Origin: Protostelium mycophagum
Lineage: Eukaryota; Evosea; Variosea; Protosteliida; Protosteliaceae
Direction: 5' to 3'
DNA: 64,000 nucleotides
Assembly (NCBI GenBank): GCA_002081555.1
Contig: MZNV01001320.1
Span: 1 to 64,000 of the forward strand
This document shows, in pieces, positions 1 through 13,761 of this stretch. The notes beneath the pieces were generated by a model. That model was not told where the DNA came from. It saw only the letters and a program-made list of their open reading frames with translations, and ran no database searches. A program made the position numbers and the translations under genes. The stretch's first letter is position 1, and every line of letters begins with the position of its first letter.

Positions 1-60
1 CAGAGTTATTGTACAATAAGGTGTGATTGATGAAGCAGTCTGGTCCCTCTCACACAACAG

Positions 61-491
61 CAGGTCATGCAGTCAGGATGGACCGTAGTTATTATGGATC
101 ACATAAAGGGAAAGTTGTTGGTACAAACAACAGACAAGGTCCGTACTGAGGGAATTAAGAAAGTAAAGGATGCTATCAGCATTATGCATGAACGGAATTT
201 TGTACATGGTGATCTGCGCCCCAACAATATTATCTTGACGGTGAGTACCACTTTCTAAGTCAATACCATGCTACTGACAGCACTGTACAGGACAAGGTGT
301 ATATTCTAGATTTTGAGCGGGCAGGTATATATGGTACCAAATACCCACATTCTATTAATCCTCAAATCAAATGGCCAAATGGTGTTTCTCCTGGAGCATT
401 GATTGAGAAGTCACACGATCTTGAGATGATTGAGATCTTTCCTCCAGGAAAAATCACATATGGGAGTACATCAGGGGCTGTTAGGATTTGA
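61..491 (+). CDS. Kinase-like protein of the HGDLR/DF(D/E) family, 3' part
   Basis: The sequence shows the C-terminal part of a protein-kinase-fold domain. The catalytic-loop equivalent is FVHGDLRPNN (Asp and Asn kept), followed by ILDFERAG in place of DFG, then YPHSINPQIKWPNGV and a HDLEM segment. An intron runs from 241 (gtgagt) to 290 (cag). The exon appears to begin at 61 after an acceptor (acaacag), so the N-lobe lies upstream of the window or in its first bases. The tyrosine-proline, IxWPxGV and HDL pattern after DFE is what I recall from kinase-like proteins common in fungi and in Crinkler-type proteins; that family link is recollection and the function is unknown. Stop at 489-491. It could be a fragment of a mobile or expanded family gene. 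Base composition becomes very AT-rich just downstream. Confidence 0.6.
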
Positions 492-1082
492 GAACATAAA
501 TAATCTGTTAATGTTGCTGTAATCTAATTATAGAGTAAAATATCAAGTTATATTTTAAATTTATTTTAAGCTGGGGTTTGCATTGAAAGGTAACTCTAGA
601 TAATGCCAGATGAATATGTTGAAAATGAGTAATCTTGTAGAATTTCAGAGTAAAATATAGGAAAATCAGTAAATCTTCTTTTATTTGCACTTCGAGAGCT
701 AAAAACACTAAAATCTTACTATAATTACTATAAATTTACTGTATTGTGCTATAGATAATTTACTATTTCTACTATTCTTACTACTTATTTACTCACTAGA
801 ATAACTACATATATTTTAATACTACCATTTTACTACATTCTATTATCACCTAATGGTACAACTTTACATACAAGGATATAACCAGTCAACTTAAAACAAA
901 AGATACAGAATGAATTCTATGTTTGTGAGCTGAATCTCAAAGAATAGAACTTTTTATAGAATTCAGCTATTGAGAAATCAACTTTGGCCCTCTTTTGGCG
1001 TTGTTCCATATCTATACTCTATCTATAGTATAATGACAGTTCATGTGAAGACCTTAGATGTTGACATTTTATTCATCACTCG
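492..1082. other. AT-rich intergenic stretch
   Basis: There is no supported gene here. It is strongly AT-rich, with many irregular repeats of the word tacta between about 715 and 835, and lies between the 3' ends of two convergent genes (kinase-like, plus; capping enzyme, minus). It probably holds both 3' UTRs. Confidence 0.6.
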
Positions 1083-4000
1083 TCAAAATGGGTGGTAAGT
1101 CGGGTTGTAGCTGCTGGGAGGTACATAAGCCCCCGGCGTGTAACCCCCTGACCCTCCCGCTGCCGGCGCAGCGCTCTTCGAAGGGCTTCCATAGTTCTCT
1201 GGGTTGCTGCTGGTTGTAGACGGAGTCTTCTTGCGGTCATTCTCCACGATCGTCTTGATTTGCTTCTCGACCTTTTGCTTCCACTCTTCGGCGGTGTGAG
1301 AGGTGCTCTGGAGTCGGTATTGTATCTCCTCTGCGGTGACGTTTTCGGCCATCACTTCCATGGTGTCGAGCACGATGGCGATGTGATTGGGCGAGTTTTT
1401 GTCTTCTCTCATCACGCAGAAGAGCCATTTGCCTGAGATGTTTAGATATGGTTGTTGAAAACAGTGGTATGGACAGCTCTTTACATCGGGCTGCATATTT
1501 TTTCTGATGATTCAGACTGCAATCGTATTTTGGACATTTACCCAAGTCAAAGTCAATTCGCACGAGGATGCATCTTTTTGTGGCAAAGCCGCAGCATAAA
1601 CATATTCTGGTGCAAAATGCCCAGCACTCCACACACTTTTATGCGGCAGAGCCGCAGCACACAAACACATTCTGCCGCAATAAAAATATTCACCTTGCCA
1701 AGGGTCATAACTAAACTCGCCGATCACCACAAAATTTTTGTCTCTCGCTTTCACCCTGTTGTACTCGTGCAGAAGCGCCTCTTTGTTTAACAGCTTGTGA
1801 TCTATGTTATACTCCACCATGGCCTCGTCCCTGCCCGTCTTGACGAAAAATCTAAACTTTGTGTTGTGATGGTTGCTGTTGTTGTCCGTGACAATCTTGA
1901 AATCCACGGAGAGTTTGTCTGTGTATTTCCACTTGTAGAGAGTCGGGGAGCTGCGGAGGGGATAGGATTCGTCGACGTGGGTGAAAATGAGACCGTCCTG
2001 GAAATTTCAGTGAAATTTCGGGGATTCGGAGGTCTCACGGTCTTGTGGTTCCTGGTGTTGTCTTTGTAGATGCGCTCTGACCCTTTGGTGGTGATCATCT
2101 TGAGAAGGGTGCCGAGCTCTCTATCTCTTGTTATAAAGAAGAAAAGGTGTGCTACACATCCGGAAAAACAGTTTAAAAGTTTAGGTGATTTCGACGGTCA
2201 CGTGACCTTGACGACTAAAAATAGCACAAAAAACTCACCCCTTTTTTTTGAATTGCTTTCCGCACATATCGAAGGGCAGCTTTTCTCCACTGGATCTGTA
2301 CCTCTTTACCGCCTCACCGATGATTCCCAATCTCTCATCTAGATGTTTGGGAATGACGATCTACAACGCTTTAACAATCTACAACGACTTTTTTCTTCAA
2401 TTTCCAGAAATTCTTTTGATGGACTTGAGAAATTATCGAGAAAAAGACCTCGAAATTTCCCGGAAATTTCGACTTACGTTATTGTTCCACTTCATGACGT
2501 CGAAGAGCAAGAACATTTGTGCCGGCTTGTTCTTGTCTTTTCCGAGGAAATTGACCATTTCTCCATCAAAAAGGCATTCCGCGCCAAAAATGTGGTACAA
2601 ATCGACTGAAGTCTCCACTTGGTAAAAGTCGTAACGGCGGTTGCACAGGTAAGAGCCGTTAGGCGTCACCATCAAAAAGTACCTGGAATATATTTGAATT
2701 TTGAGTTTTTCTTTCGGGATTTTTATCAACATGAAACGATGACATTGTGCAGATGTCGCGTGCGACATCATGGTTTCAACAGGATGAGAAACTTTTTGTA
2801 ATTGCAATCTAAAAATACAAATCACACACAACCATTTCAAAAAAATAAAAATACTTCAAATACCTGATTCCGTCCGTCTTATCTGACACTCTGTACTCCT
2901 TCATCTGGATTTCGGAGATGACTCTCCTACTGAAATTGACGGGCATGCTCCCAGGGAAATCTGTACGCTGACCGGACCACTGGGAAAATACCGAGTTACA
3001 TTCCCGGACGAGTTCGTTTTGTTTTTCTTGTGAAACTTTTCGCATGAAGGAAAGATCTTTCTTTTGGTACCCGAAAAGTCCTGGAATATTCAGTAATGTG
3101 TCGTTGTAGATGCACATATTTGTATTTTCCAACAGAAAAATTTCCAGATTTCAAGAAAAAAAGTTAAAAAAATTCCTGTTAAAAAATTACAAAAATATTA
3201 AATACCATAAACAGTCTTCCAGTATTCGTTGATGATGACTCTGAGAGGTCCTTCCATCTTCTGCAGAGTTAAAGAGGGTAAAAATTTCTTCAAGACGTCC
3301 ACATCGAATTCGACCTCGGCCTCATACACCGTCTGTGCGCCCTGGCCTGCCGTGGTACTCCTGTTGTATTTAAGTTTTTTATCTATCTTATTGTTGAAAT
3401 TTCGGTGAAAATTCGAGTGAAACTTCGGTAAAAATCAAGTGAAATTTCAAAAAATCGAGTGAAATTTCGGCGAAAATTATGGGATAGTTAAATGAAATTT
3501 CGGTGAAAAATGACCTCTCTATGACTTTGGTCAACTCGATCATGAAGGGCTGGGGACTCGTCGCCTGCTGGAATGCGTAACTTCTCCTCTCTTTTTCTCT
3601 GACCATCTGCCATCCTGACGGAACTTCCGTACGCGTTCCAAGAACATGTTCGCGGGCGACACTGACTCTATACAGAATGAATAAACACGGTATGGACAAC
3701 AGCAATAAAAAAATGCCCAGCACAAGTGTGCGTCCCGACGGTGCAGTTGATGTAAAAGTTGAGGCAAAGAATGCTCAGCACAGATCTTTCTGATGATACG
3801 CAGTTTGCAAAAGTCATGCCCATTGAGCAGGTTTTATTCGGCTTTGCACAAAAGTGAAAAATTGATATCGATCTACAATGGTGTAAATACCTAGAATCAT
3901 ATGGCATATGTACATCTCGTCTCAGATCATCATGCTCCAAACTATGCATGTGAGATGGGATGAATAAAGAGAAGAAATAATCTTTACCTCTGCTTGCGTT

Positions 4001-4532
4001 GAACCATGACCTCATTGGGTGCGTGTTCATAACGTCTCATACGGACTTTATCGTGTACCACACCCTCTTCATCTTCCCATTCTGTAAAGATATAGTCACT
4101 ATGCCTCGTCTCTGTCAGATCGATTCCCCCCACTGAATTCAATTTGTTGACCAGGAGCTCATAATGTGTCTTGTCTATGGAGGCATTGAATGATCTGTCG
4201 GGCATAATAGTTCCGAGACGGACTTCTAATTCATGCTCTGCGATTTCTTCTGCATTGACAGATTTTGCCGCCTCTATAAGGAATTGAAACATGGAATCAG
4301 TGACATTCACATGAGCTATGGCATTCTTTGCAGATACAGAAGCACTATAAAATTGTCAATCAGATCAATTCGAGATCAGCTGATGTACTGAGCCAAATGG
4401 TGGCCATACTCACTTTTCCGCCTTCTCTTTGGCATGCTTGGCCACATCACCCAGCATATTATCGAGATCAAAAGAATCATCTGTCTTTTGTCTTTTCTGA
4501 GCAGGCTGTTTGGCCTGCGGTTTTCTGTCCAT
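1083..4532 (-). CDS. Bifunctional mRNA capping enzyme: tunnel-type RNA triphosphatase plus guanylyltransferase
   Basis: This gene adds the 5' cap to nuclear pre-mRNA. The start is chosen at 4532 (MDRKPQAKQP), joined by an intron (4413-4345) to the next exon. The N-terminal half carries the triphosphate-tunnel signature: ELEVRLGTI (first metal-binding strand), a KVRMRRYE strand, and an acidic strand EAEVEFDVDVLKKF near 3300. This is the Cet1/viral fold, not the cysteine phosphatase used by animals and plants. The C-terminal half is guanylyltransferase: KTDGIR with the nucleotidyl lysine (about 2870), ECLFDGEMV, FDVMKWN, DGLIFTHVDE, YKWKYTDKLSVDFKI, and the OB-fold segment WLFCVMREDKNSPN. The tail is Pro/Gly/Ser-rich and ends NPTYHPF. 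I see about ten exons. Introns carry repeated GAAATTTC words (3395-3510) and a pair of GC hairpins (1580-1656). No methyltransferase domain is visible. Neighbour DDX41 is read the same way, 160 bp upstream. Confidence 0.85.
1580..1656. repeat. Two GC hairpins in an intron
   Basis: TGTGGC-AAA-GCCGCA (1580-1594, one mismatch) and TGCGGC-AGA-GCCGCA (1642-1656, perfect) sit about 60 bp apart, each followed by a similar ACA-rich stretch, inside the last intron of the capping enzyme. They belong to the dispersed hairpin family described in the findings. Confidence 0.75.
3395..3510. repeat. Intronic cluster of GAAATTTC words
   Basis: In this capping-enzyme intron the word gaaatttc recurs in an irregular array, separated by cggtgaaaa or gagt-like spacers. 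Three exact copies and several variants (gaaacttc, gaaaattc) occur in about 115 bp. It looks like decayed short tandem repeats. Confidence 0.6.
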
Positions 4533-4692
4533 TGGAAGACAATTGATTTTTGTTTGTGGAATCCTCCAGTTGTAGTCCCAACCTTCTTTTGTTTTTCTTC
4601 CCTCTGTTCTGGGGTTTCACGTTAAGATACCGAGACTCTCGCGTGATCATAAGGCCAACATGATGAGACAAAGTGAAACAAAATATTTTATT

Positions 4693-7418
<2,726 letters not shown>

Positions 7419-8157
7419 GTTGATCTCGCGAAAATCTCCAAATTTCACTCAAACAACAAAAAAATGGCAAATAAACCAAAAATCTCGAAAAAATATAAAT
7501 CTATTCTACAATGACCGATGTACCTTCATTTATTTTGGGACCACACGGGCGTGCATCATGCCTTCGGTTGCCACACTGGGAGCTCCCATCTCAGTGGATG
7601 AGGGTAAGTTGCACGCAAGAACGTCGTGCTGACTCGGCCGAGTCAGGTGATTAAGGCGGGGATGCTGCACTAGTGCCAAGAGCTAACGAAAAAATCACCA
7701 AGACAGCCAGTCTAAATTTAGAAGGCCGTACAATGGAGGGATTTTAAAACTCAGAATGACCAATGCAATGGAGAGAAGAGTCAAATTGGAAAAGGTCAAT
7801 AAGACAAACACAGCAGTGAAGGTTACTTCACGACACTGGTTTTGGTTGATCAGTGATTAATGAGCTGACTTGGACGCTGGTGAGCGAAGTGACAACAGAT
7901 CTCGTCATGGATTGTCGATGCTGGCCTATTTTGGCAATTGAGTTGTACAAAATTGAACCTGTTGTGGCATTTTCCGAAAATATATCTTCTCAAGTCCCTG
8001 AACCTGTCATTCCTCCATGCTTTGATGATTTGGGACAAGATGATGACCAGTCGGATCGTCATCTGTGGCCAAATTCTCTGGTTTTGTTTGTGTTTGTGTG
8101 AATTTCCCAAAAAATATCTTCAGATGAGCGATGGAACTTCTCAACTACATTTTATTC
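7419..8157. other. Intergenic region between DDX41 start and CRAL-TRIO stop
   Basis: I found no convincing gene. Short open frames exist on both strands (for example plus 7853-8101) but match nothing I know and have no clear splice logic. The 5' UTR and promoter of DDX41 and the 3' UTR of the CRAL-TRIO gene should lie here. A perfect 16-bp palindrome is at 7630-7645. Confidence 0.5.
7630..7645. repeat. Perfect 16-bp palindrome
   Basis: TGACTCGGCCGAGTCA is a perfect inverted repeat without a loop, and its outer TGACT/AGTCA half-sites resemble AP-1/bZIP sites. It lies about 210 bp upstream of the DDX41 start codon, so a regulatory role is possible but unproven. Confidence 0.5.
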
Positions 8158-9253
8158 TTATTGTCCTCCTTCGGCCGCTGCCTGGAACTTTTGGTCGTAC
8201 TGTTCCATCTGCTCTATGAATTTCTCGTATGTTAAACCAGAAGATCCTCCAAGCGATGTTGGTAACCGATCGACGGGTACAAACTATAGACGTGTCATTA
8301 AGAGTTGTTGTGATGTTTCTCTTGTCACCTCATACAGTTGCTTATTGCTGGAAAAAAGTGTGATTCTCTTGGTGAGTTTACGAGGAGTGAAAAGCTTCAC
8401 CACCTGTGATCGAGATCAGAAATGTATCAAAAAAAATGAGACGGACCTGATACATGGCGGCAAAGGCAAAACCAGTGTTGACAACAACTATACTGCGCAG
8501 ACGTCTGGGGAAGGTTCCTGTCATCTCTTTGTACAAAGCTTTGCCAGAAGCGCTGGTATCCACATGTCGCAAGCCTGCATGACTCAGGATAAAGCCCAGA
8601 TCATTTGATTCCACTTACTGGAACGTTCGGCATCAGCAACGATGGAGAGACCGTTTCGCAGGTATCGGAGAGTGTAGTTGTCGGTCATGAATTGGATTTC
8701 AAACCACTGTTGAGGAAAGACGATTTCCTATAGAATGATCAGTACTGGCACTTAGAGTCGCAGTCTCACTCTTGTGTTTTTCTTGGTCATCCGCCCGGCA
8801 TCAAAATGGATAACAGGTCTGTCGTTCACATCCACATTGTTTTTGAAAAAATATATTGGACTGTCTTTCAGCTTGGATTCTTCGAAGGTCAATCTACGAT
8901 CGAGAAGATTAAACTCCTATTATGAGGTTAATCGCTGAGACGGATTCACGGCGTAACTACCTTCAATATCTTCAAACTGTCTGTTAATAACTGTTTGGTG
9001 CTCTCCACCTGTAGAAGAGTTAGCGTGTCACCTCAGAAAGCAATATACATACGTCACATCTTCTTGCAAATAAATAGTATAAAATGAGCTTGTCGTTCCA
9101 TCCTTGAATCTCAGGAAACTCAGTCTTCAGAGCCTCTATCATCTCCTTCTCTTTGGGATATATGTACTCTTCATCCATCCCTTCCTTCCATTGAAACTCA
9201 GCAGGTAGGCGGTTAAAAGTCTTCTCCTTCTTTTCTTTTTGTCCAGAGCCCAT
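8158..9253 (-). CDS. CRAL-TRIO (Sec14-like) lipid-binding protein
   Basis: The product probably binds a hydrophobic ligand or phosphoinositide and moves it between membranes. Start taken at 9253 (MGSGQKEKKEK); an in-frame Met at 9328 is the alternative. The N-terminal helical part has KLILYYLFARRCDV, equivalent to the LLRFLRARKFDV of the family. The CRAL-TRIO fold follows: SPIYFFKNNVDVNDRPVIHF, then GLRHVDTSASGKALYKEM, the diagnostic strand FPRRLRSIVVVNTGFAF, then VVKLFTPRKLTKRITLF and LPTSLGG. The protein ends QFQAAAEGGQ-like (QKFQAAAEGGQ). No GOLD domain or membrane segment is seen, so it is a short soluble member. It lies between DDX41 and SEC31, all on the minus strand. Exact ligand unknown. 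Confidence 0.82.
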
Positions 9254-9439
9254 GATGATGATGTTCCTGTGTTTCTGCTTGCTCCCTTTTTGTCTTCCGC
9301 TCTTTCTCACTCCCGGTGCAGATCGCATCTTTCAGTCAGAATCATCTCTCCGAGCGCCGAAAATCGACCTCCTTACGACCCTTAACGCGCCACATTTGGC
9401 AGACACAAGTGGCACACAAACACACCATCTTTATTTCTC

Positions 9440-12400
9440 TTATTGCTTTGTCATTTCCACAATCCTCTTAAAAGCAATGACCATTGAAGATCCGAGCTCC
9501 TCCCAGTGGTTAGAGGTGAGGCCAGTCATCTCTTGTGTCGCGGCGGCAGAATCTCCTGCGAGGATCGCTGCGACGTGTCAGGACTTGACATCTTCCATAT
9601 CTTTAGATCCTACCTTGCACCAGCTGCTTGCTCTGGGCGGATACAGGAGCAGAGACTTCGTTTCTCTTCAGCTTCTCGATGAAAGATTCGAACCTCTTGG
9701 ACACATCTTTTTCTAATTTCTGCACCTTTGGGTTCTGCGAAAATCAGTTTCGGAACGAATCTGAATCCTGCGAATTTATTCTCCGAATTTCCGAGAAACA
9801 AACTTCCGGTTCCGGCGATTGATGGAGTGAAAGGTTGCAGCTTTGCCGCTCATCACAAACGCATCTAACATGGTAGGAAAACAAAAACTCACGGTAGATC
9901 CACTGGCGTTGTCAAAGATGGTCTTGAGAGAGTCAATGGTGAACTGGTTGTCGGGTGAAGTAGGGCCAGGGGCGGGCTTGGCGGGTGGCGGTGTCGCAGT
10001 TGGGGGGTTTGAGCCAAAAGTGTTGTTTGTTCTGGATGGTGGTGTGGCGGAGCCAGTGGGTGGTGGTCCGACGGTCGTGGGGGGAGGTGCCATCACGTTT
10101 TGTACGGGGGGAGGGGCGAGGGGGGTCACGGGAGCGGACACGACTGGGGGTGGGGCTAATACGGTAGGTGGGGGGGCAACCTGTGTATGGGTGGGGGCGG
10201 TGTGCGCGTAGTGTACAGTGGGTGGTGGTGCGTGTACAGAAGGTGGGGTGTTAACACTGCTTGGTACGTTCTGGAAGGTTGGTGGTGGGGCGAAGGGGAC
10301 CATGGGTGGTGGTGGCATCACTGGGTTGGCCTTGGTTACAACGGCACCCGGAGCAACTACCTTGGAATAAGCTCCACCTGGTGCGGTTGTGGGAGGTGCC
10401 GATAATGGCATAGAAGTGTTAAGCACGGGGTTGACCTGTGGGATTGGAGGTGCGACAACAGGTGCGGCTGTGGGTTTGTATCCGCTTCCCAGATGCTGAG
10501 AGTTTGTGACGGGGGGCACTCTCGTGGCGACTGGGCTGGGTAATTTTGGTGCGGTAGCGAACCCTGGTACGGGGGTTGGGGTAGGGGTTGGGGTGGGCAG
10601 TCCAAAAGTGTTTCTGGGGGGTGCAGCTGTGGGTTGCATGACAGTGGGTTGCATAACAGTGGGTGGGGGTGCAGTTGTCTTTCCTGGAGCGGGGAGGGTC
10701 TGATTGTAGACGGAGGGAGGTGCTTGGGTGCCAGGAGTGGGGTAAAAGGGACCGGCGGGTGCCCTGACACCAAAAGATCTCCGTCGCTTCATTTCTCTTT
10801 CCTTGAGAGGCAAGGTAACCAGTGTATTCGCTGTACAGATTTAAGATCTGATCTGATCTATAAAAAGACGAACCTGAAACGGGCGATGACGCGGTCGTTC
10901 AGTGCCTCGTTGTAGTTGGTGGCTTTCTTGAGGATGACCACCTTCTCCACGAACTCTTCGAGTTCCTTGGCGTGCTCCTTTCTTCCCTTGCTTTCTGTGG
11001 AGCTGGTCCACATCTGGGTGGCCTTGTCCATGTTTCCAGCGCAGATGTAACAGCAAGTGGCTCCATCAACATTTTCCTCAGAAAGACGGTCACCAAGGCG
11101 ACTGACAAGGAGCGTAAACTCGTCCGTCTTTGCGTAAGTGCAGAGGGTGGCGAGTACGGACTTCCAGTCTGAAAGTCTGCAGTGGTCCACCAACTTCTTA
11201 TAGTCCTTGTTCACGATGGGATCCATCAGCGACATGTAAGTTCCCTTTTGAGACTTGAAGTAAGCCTTCTGGGCCTTTTCCCACACGCTCTGGTTTTTTC
11301 AATACTTCTCCACGAATTTTTCCTGAAGTTTCACCTTGTTCTTGGCGTAAGCTGCGAGTAAGAGGGCGTCTGCCATGCGCTTGCTGGCAAGGCACAGATC
11401 TACGGCCTTCTCCACGTTTCCAAGGATGACAGCCTCCGCGATGGCGGCCTCGTCCTTATCGTCTGGCATCGCGATCTCTGCGACTTCTGCGTCTTCTGGC
11501 TCTTCGGCTTCCTTTTCCTCTTCTGTTTCTTCGGTCTGGCCCATAATGAGTTTTTTTAAAAATAAAATATGTTTTCGCAATATTTTTTGTGAAGCACACG
11601 ATAATTTTTTCAAAATTTATAATTACAAAGGTGTTGTAGATAGACATGGATTACTTTTGAATCATTGTTTGTCTCTGCAACAAGTTCTTTTTTAAAATAA
11701 AAACCCACCTCGGCTTCTTTAGGGTCATAACCCAACTGCTGCAAGATCCTCTGTCTCTGATCCTCTGCAAATAATGCACCCATAATGGACCACGGATCAG
11801 GGTTAGAGTCTGATTTTGTGGAGAGTCTGTCCCTGCAGAGACCTTCTACAGAGGCACGCTCTGTAGTGAGGATCTCATGCAATCTGTTGGCTGTCTTCTC
11901 TACTTCTGGGTCGGTCACGACCTGGTGGATTCTGACCTGATTGATGACGTCAGATCACTTCATGTCTTGTTAATCATTAAATCTACCTTGCCCTTTCCTT
12001 TGGATGAAAAACAGGCGAGCTTGCCGCCAAAACCAAAAGCAACACCAGCTGGACGCTTCAACCACTTGGGAGCGTGGGCGCTCTTAGAGGGCTCGAACAG
12101 AGGAACAGAAGAACCGTCTCTAGCCTCTTCACTGCGTGTGTCTTGTAATGACACGACCTTGATCTGCTCATTTTTAGTATGATTACGTGGATGATTGTCT
12201 TCACCTTGCCCTCGAAAGAACATGTAGAGAGAAGAGCTGGAATTCTGGGAGACCACTGGACATCAAAATTCCATGAGTTAGAGTTGTGGTCTACTTCGCT
12301 CTGTATTTCGCCGTTCTTAAGGTTCCAGCAGAGTGTCTTGTGATCTTTACCGGTAGAGAGGAGAAGATCGCTGTCTTGTGGACACCATGACAGAGCCCAG

Positions 12401-13335
12401 ATACCCTTCGTGTGGCCAGTGAGCTCTTTAAGAGGCGAATGTGTGATCTTGAGATCCCAAATTTCGATAACAGGAGTCTGATCGTCTTCTGAAGCGATAA
12501 TGAGCTGTGTTGGATCATCTGGATTCCACGCCATAGCTCTACATCTGATACGCTTGTTGGCATCGTGGAAAGTGAGTAATGATCTCTTGGCCTTAAGATC
12601 CCAAACAGAAGTGACTCCATTGTAGTTGGTAGAAGCGAGAATGTGTGCGACCTTTCTGTTCCATGCCACGCAGGTAATATCTGCATCTCCAGAATTGTTT
12701 TTGTTTCCTGGATTATAGACAGTGGGTGATTCTGCGTTAGAAAGATCCCAAACATTAATCTGATTCGTGTCAGAATATCTCGCCTGCTATTTCTTTGTGA
12801 TCTTGTCACCTCGCTGTTGCTTCCTCCGGAAGCAAGAAGATTAGGTTGAAAGGGATTAAACTCCAGCCCTTGGACGGGTCCTTTTCCATGTTCCACATTG
12901 ACCACTAAACTGTCTCCTCCATCCCTGATTGTCAAATCAGAACAAATCTTGCCACGATTTAGCTGCCACGTACTCATCCGTATTTGTGGAGTCCATGATT
13001 TTCTTTGGATCCCAGATGGCAACAGTGCCATTAGAAAGACCTCCTGCCAATAAACCCATAGGGTATTTACCGCCAGTTTGTGCGCCACTTAATCCCCATG
13101 TTAATTTGTGGAATCTCTCAGATGCAGCAGTTCCACCTAATGACTTCATCGTGCGAGTCACACCAGGTGATTGTCCTTCTTCAGGGTTGAGGTCGACCTT
13201 GAATAGCTCTAAATGGGCAGAATAGTCGAAATCAGCTCCCATTGTGCCTGCGACAGTACCGGCGGCGAGGATGCCAGCATTTGTGAGTGATGGGTTCCAA
13301 GCGACCACTGCGCTTCTTTCTACCTCTAACCTCAT
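9440..13335 (-). CDS. SEC31: COPII outer coat subunit SEC31
   Basis: SEC31 forms the outer cage of COPII vesicles at ER exit sites with SEC13. Start chosen at 13335 (MRLEVERSAVVAWNP), typical of the family; an in-frame Met at 13422 is less likely. The N-terminal WD40 propeller is clear (GLLAGGLSNGTVAIWDP, LASGGSNSE, CVAWNRKVAHILAS, AMAWNPDDPTQLI, GIWALSWCPQDSDLLL, WNLKNGEI). The SEC13-binding insertion reads APKWLKRPAGVAFGFGGKL. The alpha-solenoid follows (AIAEAVILGNVEKAVDLCL, YLLAAYAKNKVKLQEKF-like segment, CYICAGNMDKATQMW). Next comes a Pro/Ala/Thr-rich disordered region at 10200-10800 and a conserved C-terminal helical domain ending RIVEMTKQ. The Pro-rich region is expected to bind SEC23. 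Long Gly-rich open frames on the plus strand here are antisense shadows. Confidence 0.93.
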
Positions 13336-13761
13336 GTTGATTTTCGTATGAAGTGTCTTTGTTTTTCTTGCCGAGTCAGCTGCCCCAAAATGATATCGCG
13401 AAAATTTGTCATGAAAAATCACCAGCCTTGTCCAGCTCCCATCCTTGCATCATCAAGCCTTCCATCTTGCACAGTTTGGAGAGTTGAGTGTTTTGTGCCT
13501 GGTCAGCAGCCAATATAAACTACTTGGAAGTGAAGGCAAAATAAAGACGATAAATCATCATTTTGGATGATAAAATACCACCTCTAAAAACACCATTTGA
13601 CTCAAAAACATCTGCCAAAACAAAGAGATGCTAGTGCCAGTGAAGAGTTTCAAAATTTAAAAAGGTGGAATTTGAATTTCAATACTGTATTCATATTTTG
13701 AAATTCAATGACATTTTTGAAGTTGAATTTTTTCACTTTTTTGCGATTGCCACCCACGATC
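13336..13761. promoter_or_regulatory. Divergent intergenic region SEC31 / VPS13
   Basis: This 426-bp interval separates the start codons of two oppositely directed genes and must hold both promoters and 5' UTRs. I see AT-rich stretches near 13670-13745 but no motif I would call with confidence. Confidence 0.5.

Noticed and set aside
1083-4532. Capping enzyme as a recent giant-virus insertion
   Set aside because: It has about ten host-style introns, a standard cellular guanylyltransferase end and housekeeping neighbours, so a resident nuclear gene is the better reading.
7621-7700. tRNA-like string (ggccgagt ... ttaaggc)
   Set aside because: It recalls the D-arm of tRNA-Ser/Leu, but there is no B-box (GGTTCGA-like) or closing acceptor stem downstream, and the match is explained by the palindrome.
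9843-10703. Long Gly/Val-rich plus-strand open frames
   Set aside because: They are the antisense of the Pro/Ala/Thr-rich region of SEC31, whose minus-strand frame continues on both sides into recognised domains.
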